Source of the DNA: an uncultured Prevotellaceae bacterium
GTDB taxonomy: Bacteria > Bacteroidota > Bacteroidia > Bacteroidales > Bacteroidaceae
Reading direction: 5' to 3'
Assembly: GCA_902761905.1 (NCBI GenBank)
Contig: CACWMK010000014.1
Span: 1-52,919, forward strand
DNA length: 52,919 nt
A program made the position numbers and the translations under genes. The notes beneath the pieces are model-generated. The model ran no database searches. It was not told where the DNA came from and was given only the letters and a program-made list of their open reading frames with translations. The stretch's first letter is position 1. Every line of letters starts with the position of its first letter. Positions 1 through 7,661 of this stretch are shown piece after piece.

Positions 1-123
1 CTGGCTGCCAACCGACTGAGCGTAGGCTACTCGCTGAAAGGCAAGCTGAAGTACAACACCTATCTGGTTTGGACAGAGAAAGGGCGCGACTTTATTTTGA
101 ACCTGGTAAAATTCAGACGATGA
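1..123 (+). CDS. C-terminal end of a phage antirepressor-like (KilAC-type) protein, truncated by window edge
   Basis: The frame is open from base 1 and ends at TGA 121-123, giving 40 residues that finish WTEKGRDFILNLVKFRR. A W-T-x-K-G-x-x-F-I tail is typical of the C-terminal KilAC domain of phage antirepressors, which act in lysogeny control. Only this tail is present, so the family call is tentative. The stop overlaps the ATG of the next small gene (ATGA), which suggests translational coupling, and the genes that follow (primase-helicase, M15 peptidase) fit a phage-like or integrated-element setting. Confidence 0.4.
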   Translation: MAANRLSVGYSLKGKLKYNTYLVWTEKGRDFILNLVKFRR

Positions 124-284
124 AGGAAATCAAACGAAAAGAGTATCTGCAATACCTGGCTGACACTCGCGACCGAGAGTTCTGGATGAAGGACGCAGGT
201 TACCAAGTGGTGCACAAAAGCATCAAGGAAATACGCGCCGAATTCGAATCGAAATTTGGCTCGATTTATTACATTAAACATTAA
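120..284 (+). CDS. Small hypothetical protein, 54 aa
   Basis: The ATG at 120 overlaps the stop of the preceding gene by four bases, which favours this start over one further upstream. The product is charged and mostly helical (MKEIKRKEYLQYLADTRDRE at the N-terminus) and resembles no family I know. Its last residues, YYIKH, and its stop codon are encoded by an AT-rich repeat that also ends two other reading frames in the island, so the native C-terminus may have been replaced by repeat insertion. It probably belongs to the degenerate phage-like island. Confidence 0.5.
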   Translation: MKEIKRKEYLQYLADTRDREFWMKDAGYQVVHKSIKEIRAEFESKFGSIYYIKH

Positions 285-427
285 ATATTAAACATTAAAC
301 ATTCTTGTCATCTCGACTAAGCGAAGCGCATGGAGAGATCTCATGAGATGTCTTGGACAAGCCAAGCGGCAAAGCCGAGCACTCGACTACGCTCGACATG
401 ACAAAAGTGGGGACGCTCGACATGACA
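267..427 (+). repeat. Composite dispersed repeat A: AT-rich ATTAAACATT part plus TGTCATCTCGA hairpin
   Basis: An AT-rich segment made of ATTAAACATT units (267-304) is followed by a palindromic element that starts TGTCATCTCGACTAAGCG (306) and ends CTCGACATGACA. The closing arm is then repeated once more (CTCGACATGACA ending at 427). The middle contains a GC-rich insert with GCCAAGCGGCAAAGCCGAGC. The same family recurs at 691, 3875, 17143 and 52495. No transposase is present, so this looks like a non-autonomous REP-like repeat. Confidence 0.85.
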
Positions 428-463
428 GGACGCGTTATAAACATTTTTAATTTACAAACAATT

Positions 464-665
464 ATGAACACAATGATTTTGAGAGTTGGAACTCGGCGGA
501 AAGTACGAGAACTGCTATGTGGTAACGGCGCTGGGCAGTCTGGCAACTATCGAGTGGAGTGAGGGGGAGATCGTCGCTTGTGCGTTGAGTTTCCGCACTC
601 ACGAGCACAACGGACAGGTGTATATGGATGTGATTGCGAACGAAATGTATTACATTAAACATTAA
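464..665 (+). pseudogene. Frameshifted remnant of a small DUF3127-like/hypothetical protein
   Basis: An ATG at 464 opens MNTMILRVG, but the long conserved-looking stretch lies in another frame, 483-665, with no start codon of its own. It begins ELGGKYENCYVVTALG, continues with SFRTHEHNGQVYMDVIANE and ends at TAA 663-665. The two frames join near 480-490, so a single small indel would restore one protein of about 66 residues. The last codons (YYIKH, stop) come from the AT-rich repeat. The body is beta-rich and may be related to small single-strand-binding-like Bacteroidales proteins, but that is only an impression. Confidence 0.5.
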
Positions 666-793
666 AGATTAAACATTAAACATTCGTTCGTGTCATCTCG
701 ACTAAGCGAAGCGCATGGAGAGATCTCATGATCTCTTTAGGAGATGTCTCGACTACGCTCGACATGACAAACGGGTGAGTGCTCGACATGACA
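648..793 (+). repeat. Composite dispersed repeat B: AT-rich part plus TGTCATCTCGA hairpin
   Basis: This has the same layout as the copy at 267-427. ATTAAACATT units run from 648 to 684, then a palindrome opens TGTCATCTCGACTAAGCG at 691 and closes with CTCGACATGACA. A further copy of the closing arm ends at 793. The GC-rich middle insert of copy A is absent here. Confidence 0.85.
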
Positions 794-844
794 GGAAGAG
801 AGTGTAACAATTTGAGTTGAGGTGAGGAGGATGTTCTCGAGTAA

Positions 845-1264
845 ATGGCCAAAGAATCCGAAATCTCTTCTCGCAAAAACTCAAAGATTATGAAAATAAA
901 TAACAAAAAAGTAAACAAGACAACAACAGTTAACGGCATGATGGCCGTAACGAAGAGTGAGTTGGAAATGGATTATGTGCAGTTTTTGCCAGACAATCCG
1001 AGTGTAGGACAAGTGGAAGCATTCCGCGGCAGGGGCTTAGGCCAGCTGTTGAACAATGGCTCGTTTGAGTTTACGCGCACCAAACGTCTGCGCCGTAAGC
1101 CGGAGTATCAGGGATATTACGCCAGTCTGTCGTTTTGCGCCGACGGGTTTGATCGAGTGACGTTTGTGGTGCCAAACGAGCTGCGCGGCAAACTGCCCAC
1201 TATACTGCGAAAGGGTATCTATTGGATTATTTTGCACCTGATAAAGAAAGGATTTGCTAAATGA
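845..1264 (+). CDS. Hypothetical protein of a phage-like island
   Basis: The open frame encodes 139 residues from 845, or 124 residues if translation starts at the in-frame ATG at 890 (MKINNKKVNKTTTVNG), which I consider equally likely because the first 15 codons are low in information. The protein contains FLPDNPSVGQVEAFRGRGLG and a basic stretch FTRTKRLRRKPEY and ends IYWIILHLIKKGFAK. The island context and basic character hint at nucleic-acid binding, but I recognise no family. Its end overlaps the ATG at 1261 of the primase reading frame (ATGA), so the two were probably one translation unit. Confidence 0.6.
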   Translation: MAKESEISSRKNSKIMKINNKKVNKTTTVNGMMAVTKSELEMDYVQFLPDNPSVGQVEAFRGRGLGQLLNNGSFEFTRTKRLRRKPEYQGYYASLSFCADGFDRVTFVVPNELRGKLPTILRKGIYWIILHLIKKGFAK

Positions 1265-2220
1265 TCTACCGTATAACTTATAACAGCAAGCGGCAGAAGT
1301 TGGCTACGCGGGTAAAGGACCGCGAAGAGTTCCTCGCACTGAGGAACTCGAAAGCCAACCTGGCTAATCTGGAGAAGGCTCGCCAGGGCGACGACGCGGC
1401 CAAGAAGAAATTGGAGCAGTTTGCATATAACATGGGCCATGTGGACGGTCTGATAGCGGGATGTAAGAGTATAGGTAGCTACTTCTTCCACGACATCGAC
1501 TGCTATGATAAGGAGCAGAGCGAGGCTATCTGCAAGCAGATTCTCGAGAAAAAGGATGAGATAGGCTTGAAGATGCTGGAGAAGAGTGCCAGCGGCGGAT
1601 GGCATATGGTGTGCAAACGAGAGCCTGGAACTACAATATTGGAGGCACAGGTAAAAATCTCAACAATTCTGCACATCGAGATGGATTCTAATACCAAGGA
1701 TATACAGAGGGTGGTATATGGGACAAGTGGATCTGCTGAAGACTTGATTTTTCTTGACGATGAACTCTTTGATGAGCCCATGACGGCTGAGGAGTGTGAA
1801 GCGGAGTATGCGCGGCTGAAAGAGCGCGAGCGAAAGGGGGAGGAACAGTTGCCGGCTGGTGCTAAGAAGGCGAATAAGCATTATCGCCCGTGGGAGGATT
1901 CGACTGATGGGCTTGCTGGTGGGCTTGCTGACGTTCGGCGCCGTGGCAGGGGCCTCCATGACAGGGGACAGGGACCAGTCACAACCAGTTCCGGCGATTT
2001 GTATTGTGACAGGTACCAGTCCCCAGTCACAGAGTCCCCAGCCACAGCGAGCGCAGGCACGGCAAAGAAGTATCCGAATAGCTACCATGGGATACCGTTT
2101 GAGACGATACTGAAGAAGTATTGGGAGATGAATAATGGTGGGTTTGAGCCGAATATTGGTGATAGGGATACGTTGACGTATCAGTTGGCTTGCGATTTGA
2201 GGAGTGGCTGGATCAGGTGA
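1261..2220 (+). pseudogene. VirE N-terminal/BT4734-like primase, N-terminal fragment (frameshifted)
   Basis: This frame encodes the N-terminal part of the VirE_N/BT4734-like primase found in Bacteroidales phage-like and capsule-locus islands. It has GSYFFHDIDCYD, ASGGWHMVCKREPG and QRVVYGTSGSAED, then an acidic region and the conserved KYPNSYHGIPFETILKKYWE segment. It runs into TGA at 2220 just after LACDLR, where relatives continue into an EWLDQV segment. That continuation is found in another frame, so a short deletion or frameshift near 2195-2200 broke the gene. A palindromic repeat (1964-2024) lies in frame in the linker before the break. Intact, the enzyme would be a primase-helicase for element replication. 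Confidence 0.75.
1964..2024 (+). repeat. Palindromic GGGGAC...GTCCCC repeat within the primase linker
   Basis: The left arm GGGGACAGGGACCAGTCAC (1964-1982) and the right arm GTGACAGGTACCAGTCCCC (2006-2024) are inverted copies with three mismatches. They are translated in frame as part of a Gly/Ser/Thr-rich linker. A related GGGGACAGGTC palindrome lies at 14809-14867 inside the adaptor lipoprotein. Confidence 0.65.
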
Positions 2221-3344
2221 TACCTTGCTATGACGGGTTCCCTGTAGAGGAGAAGCGACAGAAGATAGCGAATGCGCTGAAATCCAGTTATGAAGGTATG
2301 CCCGGACGACTGAAAGACGTGCTTGATGCGCTGGAAGGGCGAAAGACAAAGGCGCCCGAAGAGTCTGAGCCCTCAGAGCAAGCTGCTCTGCCAGAGCAGA
2401 TGCCCGAGATGCCTGCTGACAAGAAACTGCCGAAATTAATTAGACTTTTGACGAGAAATACCCCCAACCAATACAAAGCGGCAGTAGCGCATGCGGTGTT
2501 CCCACCGCTTGGTACACATCTTAAAGAGGTGAGTTTTGAGTACACGGATTATGTGCCTCACGAGGCAACGCTGATGAACTGCTTGATGGCGCATACAGGT
2601 GCTGGTAAAGGCTGTATAGACGAGCCGATAAAGCACATAATGGCGGACATCAAGGAGCGCGATAAGGAGAATACCCGACGCGAGGAAGCGTGGAAGCGCG
2701 ACTGCCAGAAGAAGGGTGCTAACAAGGATAAGCAGGTTCGCCCCGAGGGTCTTGTGATACAGGAGATTGACCCTGATATGACCAAGCCCGCGCTTGTGAC
2801 GCGTATGGATGAAGCTGAAGGGCACTTTGTTTACGTGAAGCTGAACGAGATTGACCTGTTTGAGCAGCTGAAGGGCCAGACTGGTAAGCAGCATTTTCAA
2901 CTGATGTGTCTGGCTTTCGATCCAGGAGCAGAGTTCGGACAGACTCGTGTAGGTACGCAGAGCGTAACGGCTCGCCCAAAGTGTAGATTCAACTGGAACG
3001 CATGTACCACCATCCAGAAAGGTCGCCGTTTCTTTAATAAGGTATTGACCGACGGACCTATCAGTCGTATCAACTTCTGCACCATCCCCGAGATGGAAAT
3101 AGGTGCCGAGCAGCCCATCTACGGCAAATACGACGAGAAGTTTGATGAGGAGCTTAAACCCTACATCGACAACCTTGTAGCTGCTCGCGGTAGAGTAGAT
3201 TGCCCTCAGGCGTTCAAACTAGCCAAGAAACTGCAAGAGGAATGTGCTGAGTTTGCCCGTCTGTCGCAAGACGAACTACGTGGCCAACGGCAATCAATGG
3301 GAAAAGGCGATCGAGGACTTTGTCCGTTGGAGTCTGCAGTATGA
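2190..3344 (+). pseudogene. DUF3987-like primase-helicase, central fragment (frameshifted)
   Basis: This frame continues the broken primase. From about 2199 it reads EEWLDQVIPCYDGFPVEEKR, then DVLDALEGRK, a Glu/Pro linker and a DUF3987-type helicase core. A P-loop-like AHTGAGKGC sits near 2590, followed by KLNEIDLFEQLKGQTGKQH and RINFCTIPEMEIGAEQP. No good ATG exists at its beginning, as expected for a fragment. Near 3270-3285 the frame again departs from the expected sequence and drifts to a stop at 3344, while the homologous continuation moves to the next fragment. Confidence 0.75.
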
Positions 3345-3615
3345 TCTCTGGTGCAAGATGCAGTTCTTTGGTGCTGATATCGAGGCAGCAAATCGCGTAG
3401 GCGAACGTATTGGAACCCGTGGTCCACAAAATATGCTAGAGTTGCTGCCCGATGTATTTACGCTGTCAGATGCTATGCGCATACGTCAACAGCAAGGCAA
3501 AAATGCAAGTAGGCGCGATACAATGCACATGATCAGGACTTGGACCAATCGTGGTTACTGCGCACAGCGCACAGAGCACAGTTTTGAAAAGAACGGGAAA
3601 TACATTAAACATTAA
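3244..3615 (+). pseudogene. DUF3987-like primase-helicase, C-terminal fragment (frameshifted)
   Basis: From about 3282 this frame carries the C-terminal region of the same primase-helicase: YVANGNQWEKAIEDFVRWSL, YDLWCKMQFFGADIEAANRV and MLELLPDVFTLSDAMRIRQQ. Its first dozen codons are out-of-frame noise, and no independent start is needed. The last residues, KYIKH and the stop, are supplied by the AT-rich repeat that follows. With the two preceding pieces it makes one gene of roughly 780 codons interrupted twice. Confidence 0.72.
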
Positions 3616-3664
3616 AGATTAAACATTAAACATTCTTGGCGGAGCCAAGCGGCAGAGCCGAGCG
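3599..3664 (+). repeat. Composite dispersed repeat C: AT-rich part plus GC-rich insert
   Basis: ATTAAACATT units (3602-3634) match those at 267 and 648. They are followed by CTTGGCGGAGCCAAGCGGC and AGAGCCGAGCG, which match the GC-rich insert inside copy A. The TGTCATCTCGA hairpin is missing here, so the composite elements appear modular. Confidence 0.8.
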
Positions 3665-3679
3665 AAACATTAATATAAA

Positions 3680-4225
3680 ATGGAACAGATAGTACAGTTG
3701 AATAGTAATGCAAAACTCTCCGAGCACTTTACGCTCGGAGAGATGACAAAGAGCAGTAGTCATCCCGAAGTGTATAACATCCCTAGCCATGAGGCGATAG
3801 CAAACCTTAAACGGGTTTGCGGGTGGCTGGAAGTGCTGCGGAAGAGGTATAATGAGCGGTATGTGGTTAATCGAAGAGATTTCTCGACTTCGCTCGAAAT
3901 GACAGGAGGGGGGACGCTCGACATGACAAGAGGGGACAAAGAGAAGCCGATTATCATCAACTCGGGTTATCGATCGCCGCAATTGAATAAGAAGATCGGT
4001 GGTGTGGCCGGAAGCAACCATCTGACGGGATGCGCGGTGGATATCCGTGTGCTGGGTATGGAGCAGCTGATTCGCTACGCGACGATCCTATTAGATTACG
4101 CGGATGAATCGAAACAGGGCTTCGATGAACTGCTGATTGAGCGAAATCGCTATGGAGCCATCTGGCTACACTTCGCTGTGCGGCCATTCTCGAATCGACG
4201 CAAGGTGAATATTATCAACGCTTAG
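3680..4225 (+). CDS. M15_3-type D-Ala-D-Ala carboxypeptidase/endolysin-like peptidase with in-frame repeat insertion
   Basis: A 181-residue zinc peptidase of the M15 superfamily, expected to cut peptidoglycan stem peptides. Visible motifs are SGYRSPQLN, the zinc-binding GSNHLTGCAVDI (His and Asp) and the last ligand in WLHFAV. The N-terminus NAKLSEHFTLGEMTKS is the usual family opening. Residues about 66-86, just before INSGYRSP, are encoded by a TGTCATCTCGA-family repeat in reverse orientation (RDFSTSLEMTGGGTLDMTRG). The repeat adds about 20 residues without breaking the frame, so this copy may be altered but not obviously dead. Such peptidases commonly accompany VirE/DUF3987 primases in Bacteroidales islands. 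Confidence 0.85.
   Translation: MEQIVQLNSNAKLSEHFTLGEMTKSSSHPEVYNIPSHEAIANLKRVCGWLEVLRKRYNERYVVNRRDFSTSLEMTGGGTLDMTRGDKEKPIIINSGYRSPQLNKKIGGVAGSNHLTGCAVDIRVLGMEQLIRYATILLDYADESKQGFDELLIERNRYGAIWLHFAVRPFSNRRKVNIINA
3875..3937 (+). repeat. In-frame TGTCATCTCGA-family repeat (copy D) inside the M15 gene
   Basis: GAGATTTCTCGACTTCGCTC is followed by GAAATGACA and, after a short G-rich spacer, CTCGACATGACA. This is the closing half of the family hairpin plus one ladder unit. Its length keeps the peptidase frame open. Confidence 0.8.
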
Positions 4226-4245
4226 GATTAAGAATCTAAAAATTA

Positions 4246-4273
4246 GAGGATGTGTCAAAATAGGCACACCCTC
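4246..4273 (-). terminator. Rho-independent terminator of the glycerate kinase gene
   Basis: On the minus strand, GAGGGTGTG and CACATCCTC pair as a nine-base stem with one G-T wobble, followed by CTAATTTTTAG. It lies 19 bases past the glycerate kinase stop. Confidence 0.7.
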
Positions 4274-4291
4274 TTATTGTGTATTAGAGTT

Positions 4292-5368
4292 CTATACAAT
4301 AGGAGCCAAGCGCATAGTTGTCTGCGCAATATTCCTTTTTGCAGTTTCGGGCTTTAGGGCTTCTTCTATTGGCAGGGTAGGGGGATTGATGCACTCTACG
4401 TGGGCGAAGCCTGCGTCTAGCAGTTGTTGGCGATCGCTTATGCGACCGGCTATCAGGGCAACGGGCACATTGTGCTTTTGGGCACGTTTCAGTATGCCGT
4501 ATGGCAGCTTGCCCATCAGCGTCTGGCGGTCGGCTCCTCCCTCGCCTGTTATCACCATGCTGGTTGCATCAAGCACTTTGTCGAAGTGTACAGCATCAAG
4601 CAGCAGGTCGATGCCGGGCCTGCAGTCGGCATTCATGTATTGCAGGAATGCGTAGCCCAGTCCGCCAGCAGCTCCTGCGCCTGGGGCGTTCTGCCGGTCG
4701 TAGCCGAAGTGCTTGGCCGATGCCTCGGCAAATCGTTTGGCACGGGCGTCGAGTGCAGCCACCATCTCTGGTGTGGCCCCTTGTGTAGCAAACTTTTGTG
4801 GAGCAAACACGTGGGCAGCGCCGTTATCGCCGCAAAGAGGATTGGTTACGTCGGTGGCGATGGTAAAACTTACATCATCCAGTTCGCGGATGTCGTCGAA
4901 GGTTCCGCCTTTAGCAAAACTGTTGATGATGGCTTGTAGCATACCTATACCGCAATCGCTCGTAGCGCTTCCGCCCAGACCTACTATTATGTGCTTACAT
5001 CCATGGCGCACGGCGTCAGCCACCAGTTGACCAGTGCCGTAGCTTGTTGCCACCATTGGGTTGCGCTCTTCGGGCGCCACCTGTGTCAGTCCGCTGGCCT
5101 TGGCTATCTCTATCACAGCCGTATCGCCATCCACCAGATACTGCGCTTTGATAGTGCGCATCATCGGGTCTTTCACGTACACATCTACCAATTGGCCGCC
5201 CAGGGCATTCTTGAAAGCCTCAAGCCACCCTTCGCCGCCATCACTCACGGGTATCTGCACCACGTCAGCATCAGGCACCATGCTCAGTATCCCCTCAGTC
5301 GCAGCCTGATTGGCCTCAATAGATGTGATACACCCCTTGAACGAGTCGATTGCTACAATATACTTCAT
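4292..5368 (-). CDS. glxK: Glycerate kinase (GlxK/GarK family)
   Basis: A 358-residue glycerate kinase that phosphorylates D-glycerate with ATP and feeds lower glycolysis from glyoxylate, serine or sugar-acid breakdown. Family signatures are the opening MKYIVAIDSFKGC, SDGGEGWLEA, VGLGGSATSDCGIGMLQA, APGAGAAGGLGYAF and VITGEGGADRQTLMGKLP. The start at 5368 is chosen because MKYIVAIDSFKG is the conserved N-terminus, and a longer in-frame extension would run through the promoter. The gene is transcribed alone, divergently from the thioredoxin-like gene, from an overlapping promoter pair, and ends in its own terminator. Confidence 0.93.
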   Translation of the reverse strand: MKYIVAIDSFKGCITSIEANQAATEGILSMVPDADVVQIPVSDGGEGWLEAFKNALGGQLVDVYVKDPMMRTIKAQYLVDGDTAVIEIAKASGLTQVAPEERNPMVATSYGTGQLVADAVRHGCKHIIVGLGGSATSDCGIGMLQAIINSFAKGGTFDDIRELDDVSFTIATDVTNPLCGDNGAAHVFAPQKFATQGATPEMVAALDARAKRFAEASAKHFGYDRQNAPGAGAAGGLGYAFLQYMNADCRPGIDLLLDAVHFDKVLDATSMVITGEGGADRQTLMGKLPYGILKRAQKHNVPVALIAGRISDRQQLLDAGFAHVECINPPTLPIEEALKPETAKRNIAQTTMRLAPIV

Positions 5369-5376
5369 AACAGGTG

Positions 5377-5407
5377 CAAATATAGAGTTTTTATTTGATA
5401 ATTCAAA
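5377..5407 (-). promoter_or_regulatory. Promoter of glycerate kinase
   Basis: On the minus strand, TTTG (5407-5404) is followed by a 19-bp spacer and TATATTTG (5384-5377), an exact match to the Bacteroidetes TTTG/TAnnTTTG pattern. It overlaps the divergent promoter on the plus strand. Confidence 0.7.
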
Positions 5408-5424
5408 ATTTCTTTGTACTTTTG
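5394..5424 (+). promoter_or_regulatory. Promoter of the thioredoxin-like gene
   Basis: TTTG at 5394-5397, a 19-bp spacer and TACTTTTG at 5417-5424 match the Bacteroidetes housekeeping promoter. It shares bases 5394-5407 with the opposing glycerate kinase promoter. Confidence 0.75.
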
Positions 5425-5450
5425 CAGCCAAAATAAAACAAAGACTAGTA

Positions 5451-5948
5451 ATGAAGAAGTTTTTTATCACATCGATTGCTGCGGCATTATTTGCAGTCAC
5501 AGTTAACGCCCAGACGGCGCTTAAGAAGGTATATAATGAGAATATCAACCCACTGGAGCAGATTGATCAGGCCGTGGCAAAGGCTAAAGGCGAGGGTAAG
5601 TTGGTTATCTGTCAGGTTGGCGGCAACTGGTGCCCATGGTGCCTGCGCTTTGCCGATTTTATCACTAAGGATGCCGACATCAGCAACGTGATAGCCGAGA
5701 ACTTTGAGTATATCCACGTAAACTACAATCCACGCAAGTCGCAGGGGCAGGAGAAACTGGAGCAGGGCAAGGCCCTTATGGCCCGGCTTAACAATTGTGG
5801 CCGATTCGGATTCCCAGTGTTTGTGGTGCTGGATAAGGACGGCAAAGTACTCCACATACAGGACTCCAGTTTCCTGGAGGAAGGCGAGGGATACAGCAAG
5901 GAAAAAGTCCTACGCTTCTTTAAGAATTGGACTCCAAAAGCATTATAA
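5451..5948 (+). CDS. Secreted thioredoxin-like protein with CPWC motif
   Basis: A 165-residue protein with a cleavable signal peptide (MKKFFITSIAAALFAVTVNA) and a thioredoxin fold of the DUF255/thioredoxin_7 sort. The redox motif is in GGNWCPWCLRFAD, and a cis-proline loop is visible in GRFGFPVFVVLD. It should act in the periplasm as a thiol-disulfide oxidoreductase or reductase; no substrate is evident. The start at 5451 follows the promoter at the expected distance and gives a clean signal peptide. It is a single-gene unit closed by a strong hairpin. Confidence 0.88.
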   Translation: MKKFFITSIAAALFAVTVNAQTALKKVYNENINPLEQIDQAVAKAKGEGKLVICQVGGNWCPWCLRFADFITKDADISNVIAENFEYIHVNYNPRKSQGQEKLEQGKALMARLNNCGRFGFPVFVVLDKDGKVLHIQDSSFLEEGEGYSKEKVLRFFKNWTPKAL

Positions 5949-5952
5949 AAAA

Positions 5953-5987
5953 CATCCGCCTGTCGATTGATAGGCGGATGCTTTTTT
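5953..5987 (+). terminator. Rho-independent terminator between convergent genes
   Basis: CATCCGCCT (5953-5961) pairs perfectly with AGGCGGATG (5972-5980), followed by CTTTTTTA. An A-run on the other side allows function for the convergent esterase gene too. Confidence 0.92.
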
Positions 5988-5996
5988 ATGGTATTG

Positions 5997-7505
5997 TTAG
6001 AATGGAAATCCCTGTGGGCGAGGTGCTATCTCTGGCTCGCCGTAGTATGATGCCTCGGCATCCTTATCGTTAAGCTTAAACACCATAAACTTCTTGTTAT
6101 TGCCTGTGCAAGGAGCCCAAACGCCACCCTTAGGTCCGTTAGGATCACTGTACTTCACAAAGTTGGTCCATGCCGTAAGCATCTTCTCACTCAGGTCCCA
6201 GTCGCCCTTGGTCCATGGGCGCCAGCAGTGCTTCAGACTCTTGAACACAAACCACAGGTCGCTAGAGTGGAATGCACCCTTAAGACGCTGGGTTACCTCG
6301 GGATGACTACCGTCATCGGGCAATGGACGTGCAAACTCGTAGGCCCAAGCCTTACCGCCCTTCTCGCCACGAACCTTACAGAACTCAGCGATGTTAGGAG
6401 CCATATTGCCCATATCGTTCAGTGTGAAACCTATCATATAAGGCACGTCGGCAAGTGTTCCCTGACGTGTAGCGTCGTCGAAACTCTTCTCGCTAACATA
6501 TCCGTCGATCATCGGCATGAAAGGCAGACCTCTGAACATAGCTGCCATCGGCCCGCCACCCTGCTGACCGTCGCTGTTTATCTGATGATACAGAGTGTTC
6601 AGTGCAAAGATAGTCTCAGTGTTGGCCTGACGCATCTTCTGCAGATCAGTCAGTCCGGCCCAGTCGAACACCTTCTTGGCCTTGGCCTCGGCCTCCTGGA
6701 ATGTACCACCGCTGTAGCGGGCACCCATCATATTGCCCTTATCGTCGGGGATAGCAAGTCCCTGTGCACTCATGATAACAGCCTTGTGGAACAGGCCGCG
6801 AGCCAGAGGACTCTCGCACAGAGTACGTACGCTACCGCCACCGGCGCTCTGACCGAAGATGGTTACATTATTGGGATCGCCACCAAACTGGGCAATATTC
6901 TTCTTGATCCACTTCAGGGCCTCAATCTGGTCCAGAATACCATAGTTGCCCGATACGTGGTTAGGGCTCTCAGCCGACAGAGCTGGGTGTACCAGGAATC
7001 CGAACACGCCCAGACGATAGTTGATTGATACCAGCACTACGTCCTTGGCGCCCCACTCCTGACCGTCGAACTCAGGCTCCGAACCGAATCCCTCGCGATA
7101 GCCGCCACCATGTATCCACAGGGCTACAGGCAGCTTTTTGTCGGCCTTACCAGGAGCCTTGGTCCATACGTTCAGATACAGACAGTCCTCGCTTGAGCCC
7201 GACTCTTTGCCATAGCCCCACTCAGTGTAATAACCACCAGGATACTGAATGGCCTGAAAACTCGGACGGCCGAATGTGTCGCAAATCTTAACTCCCTTCC
7301 AGGGCACTACGGGCTGAGGTGCTTTCCAGCGGTTCTCCTTGATAGGAGGCGCAGCATAAGGTATACCACGATAAACAAACACGTCAGGATGATCATCGGC
7401 CAATACGCCCTGTACCCGACCACCTTCGATAGTCAACACAGGATTTTCGGCTGCGTTAACACATACTGCTACTATCAGCAGAAGAGGTAAGAATAGTTTT
7501 CTCAT
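5997..7505 (-). CDS. Secreted type-B carboxylesterase (PnbA-like)
   Basis: A 502-residue alpha/beta hydrolase of the carboxylesterase type-B family with a signal peptide (MRKLFLPLLLIVAVCVNA). The oxyanion-hole motif is in LWIHGGGYREGF, the nucleophile serine in TIFGQSAGGGSV, and the family signature SEDCLYLNVW is present. It likely hydrolyses esters in the periplasm or outside the cell. Homologues in gut Bacteroidales often accompany plant-polysaccharide degradation, but no polysaccharide locus is attached here. A perfect AATACG/CGTATT inverted repeat lies in its upstream region near 7528-7544 and could be an operator. Confidence 0.9.
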   Translation of the reverse strand: MRKLFLPLLLIVAVCVNAAENPVLTIEGGRVQGVLADDHPDVFVYRGIPYAAPPIKENRWKAPQPVVPWKGVKICDTFGRPSFQAIQYPGGYYTEWGYGKESGSSEDCLYLNVWTKAPGKADKKLPVALWIHGGGYREGFGSEPEFDGQEWGAKDVVLVSINYRLGVFGFLVHPALSAESPNHVSGNYGILDQIEALKWIKKNIAQFGGDPNNVTIFGQSAGGGSVRTLCESPLARGLFHKAVIMSAQGLAIPDDKGNMMGARYSGGTFQEAEAKAKKVFDWAGLTDLQKMRQANTETIFALNTLYHQINSDGQQGGGPMAAMFRGLPFMPMIDGYVSEKSFDDATRQGTLADVPYMIGFTLNDMGNMAPNIAEFCKVRGEKGGKAWAYEFARPLPDDGSHPEVTQRLKGAFHSSDLWFVFKSLKHCWRPWTKGDWDLSEKMLTAWTNFVKYSDPNGPKGGVWAPCTGNNKKFMVFKLNDKDAEASYYGEPEIAPRPQGFPF

Positions 7506-7661
7506 ACTTTAATTATTGGTTTTGTTGATAATACGTAATCGTATTATAGACGTATCAATGCGCAAAAAGTTTAAAACTATCATCGAGATTCCCGCCTCGC
7601 GCACAAAGATGTCGTTTCTCGAGTAGCAGATGTATAGCTTCTGATGGCTCATGCCGCTTTG

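Noticed and set aside
353-562. ORF translating the TGTCATCTCGA repeat and then into the small remnant
   Set aside because: Its first 35 codons are repeat sequence, and the conserved-looking part of the remnant lies in another frame.
3244-3615. Independent gene
   Set aside because: Its sequence is the natural continuation of the broken primase-helicase, and the first codons overlap that gene out of frame.
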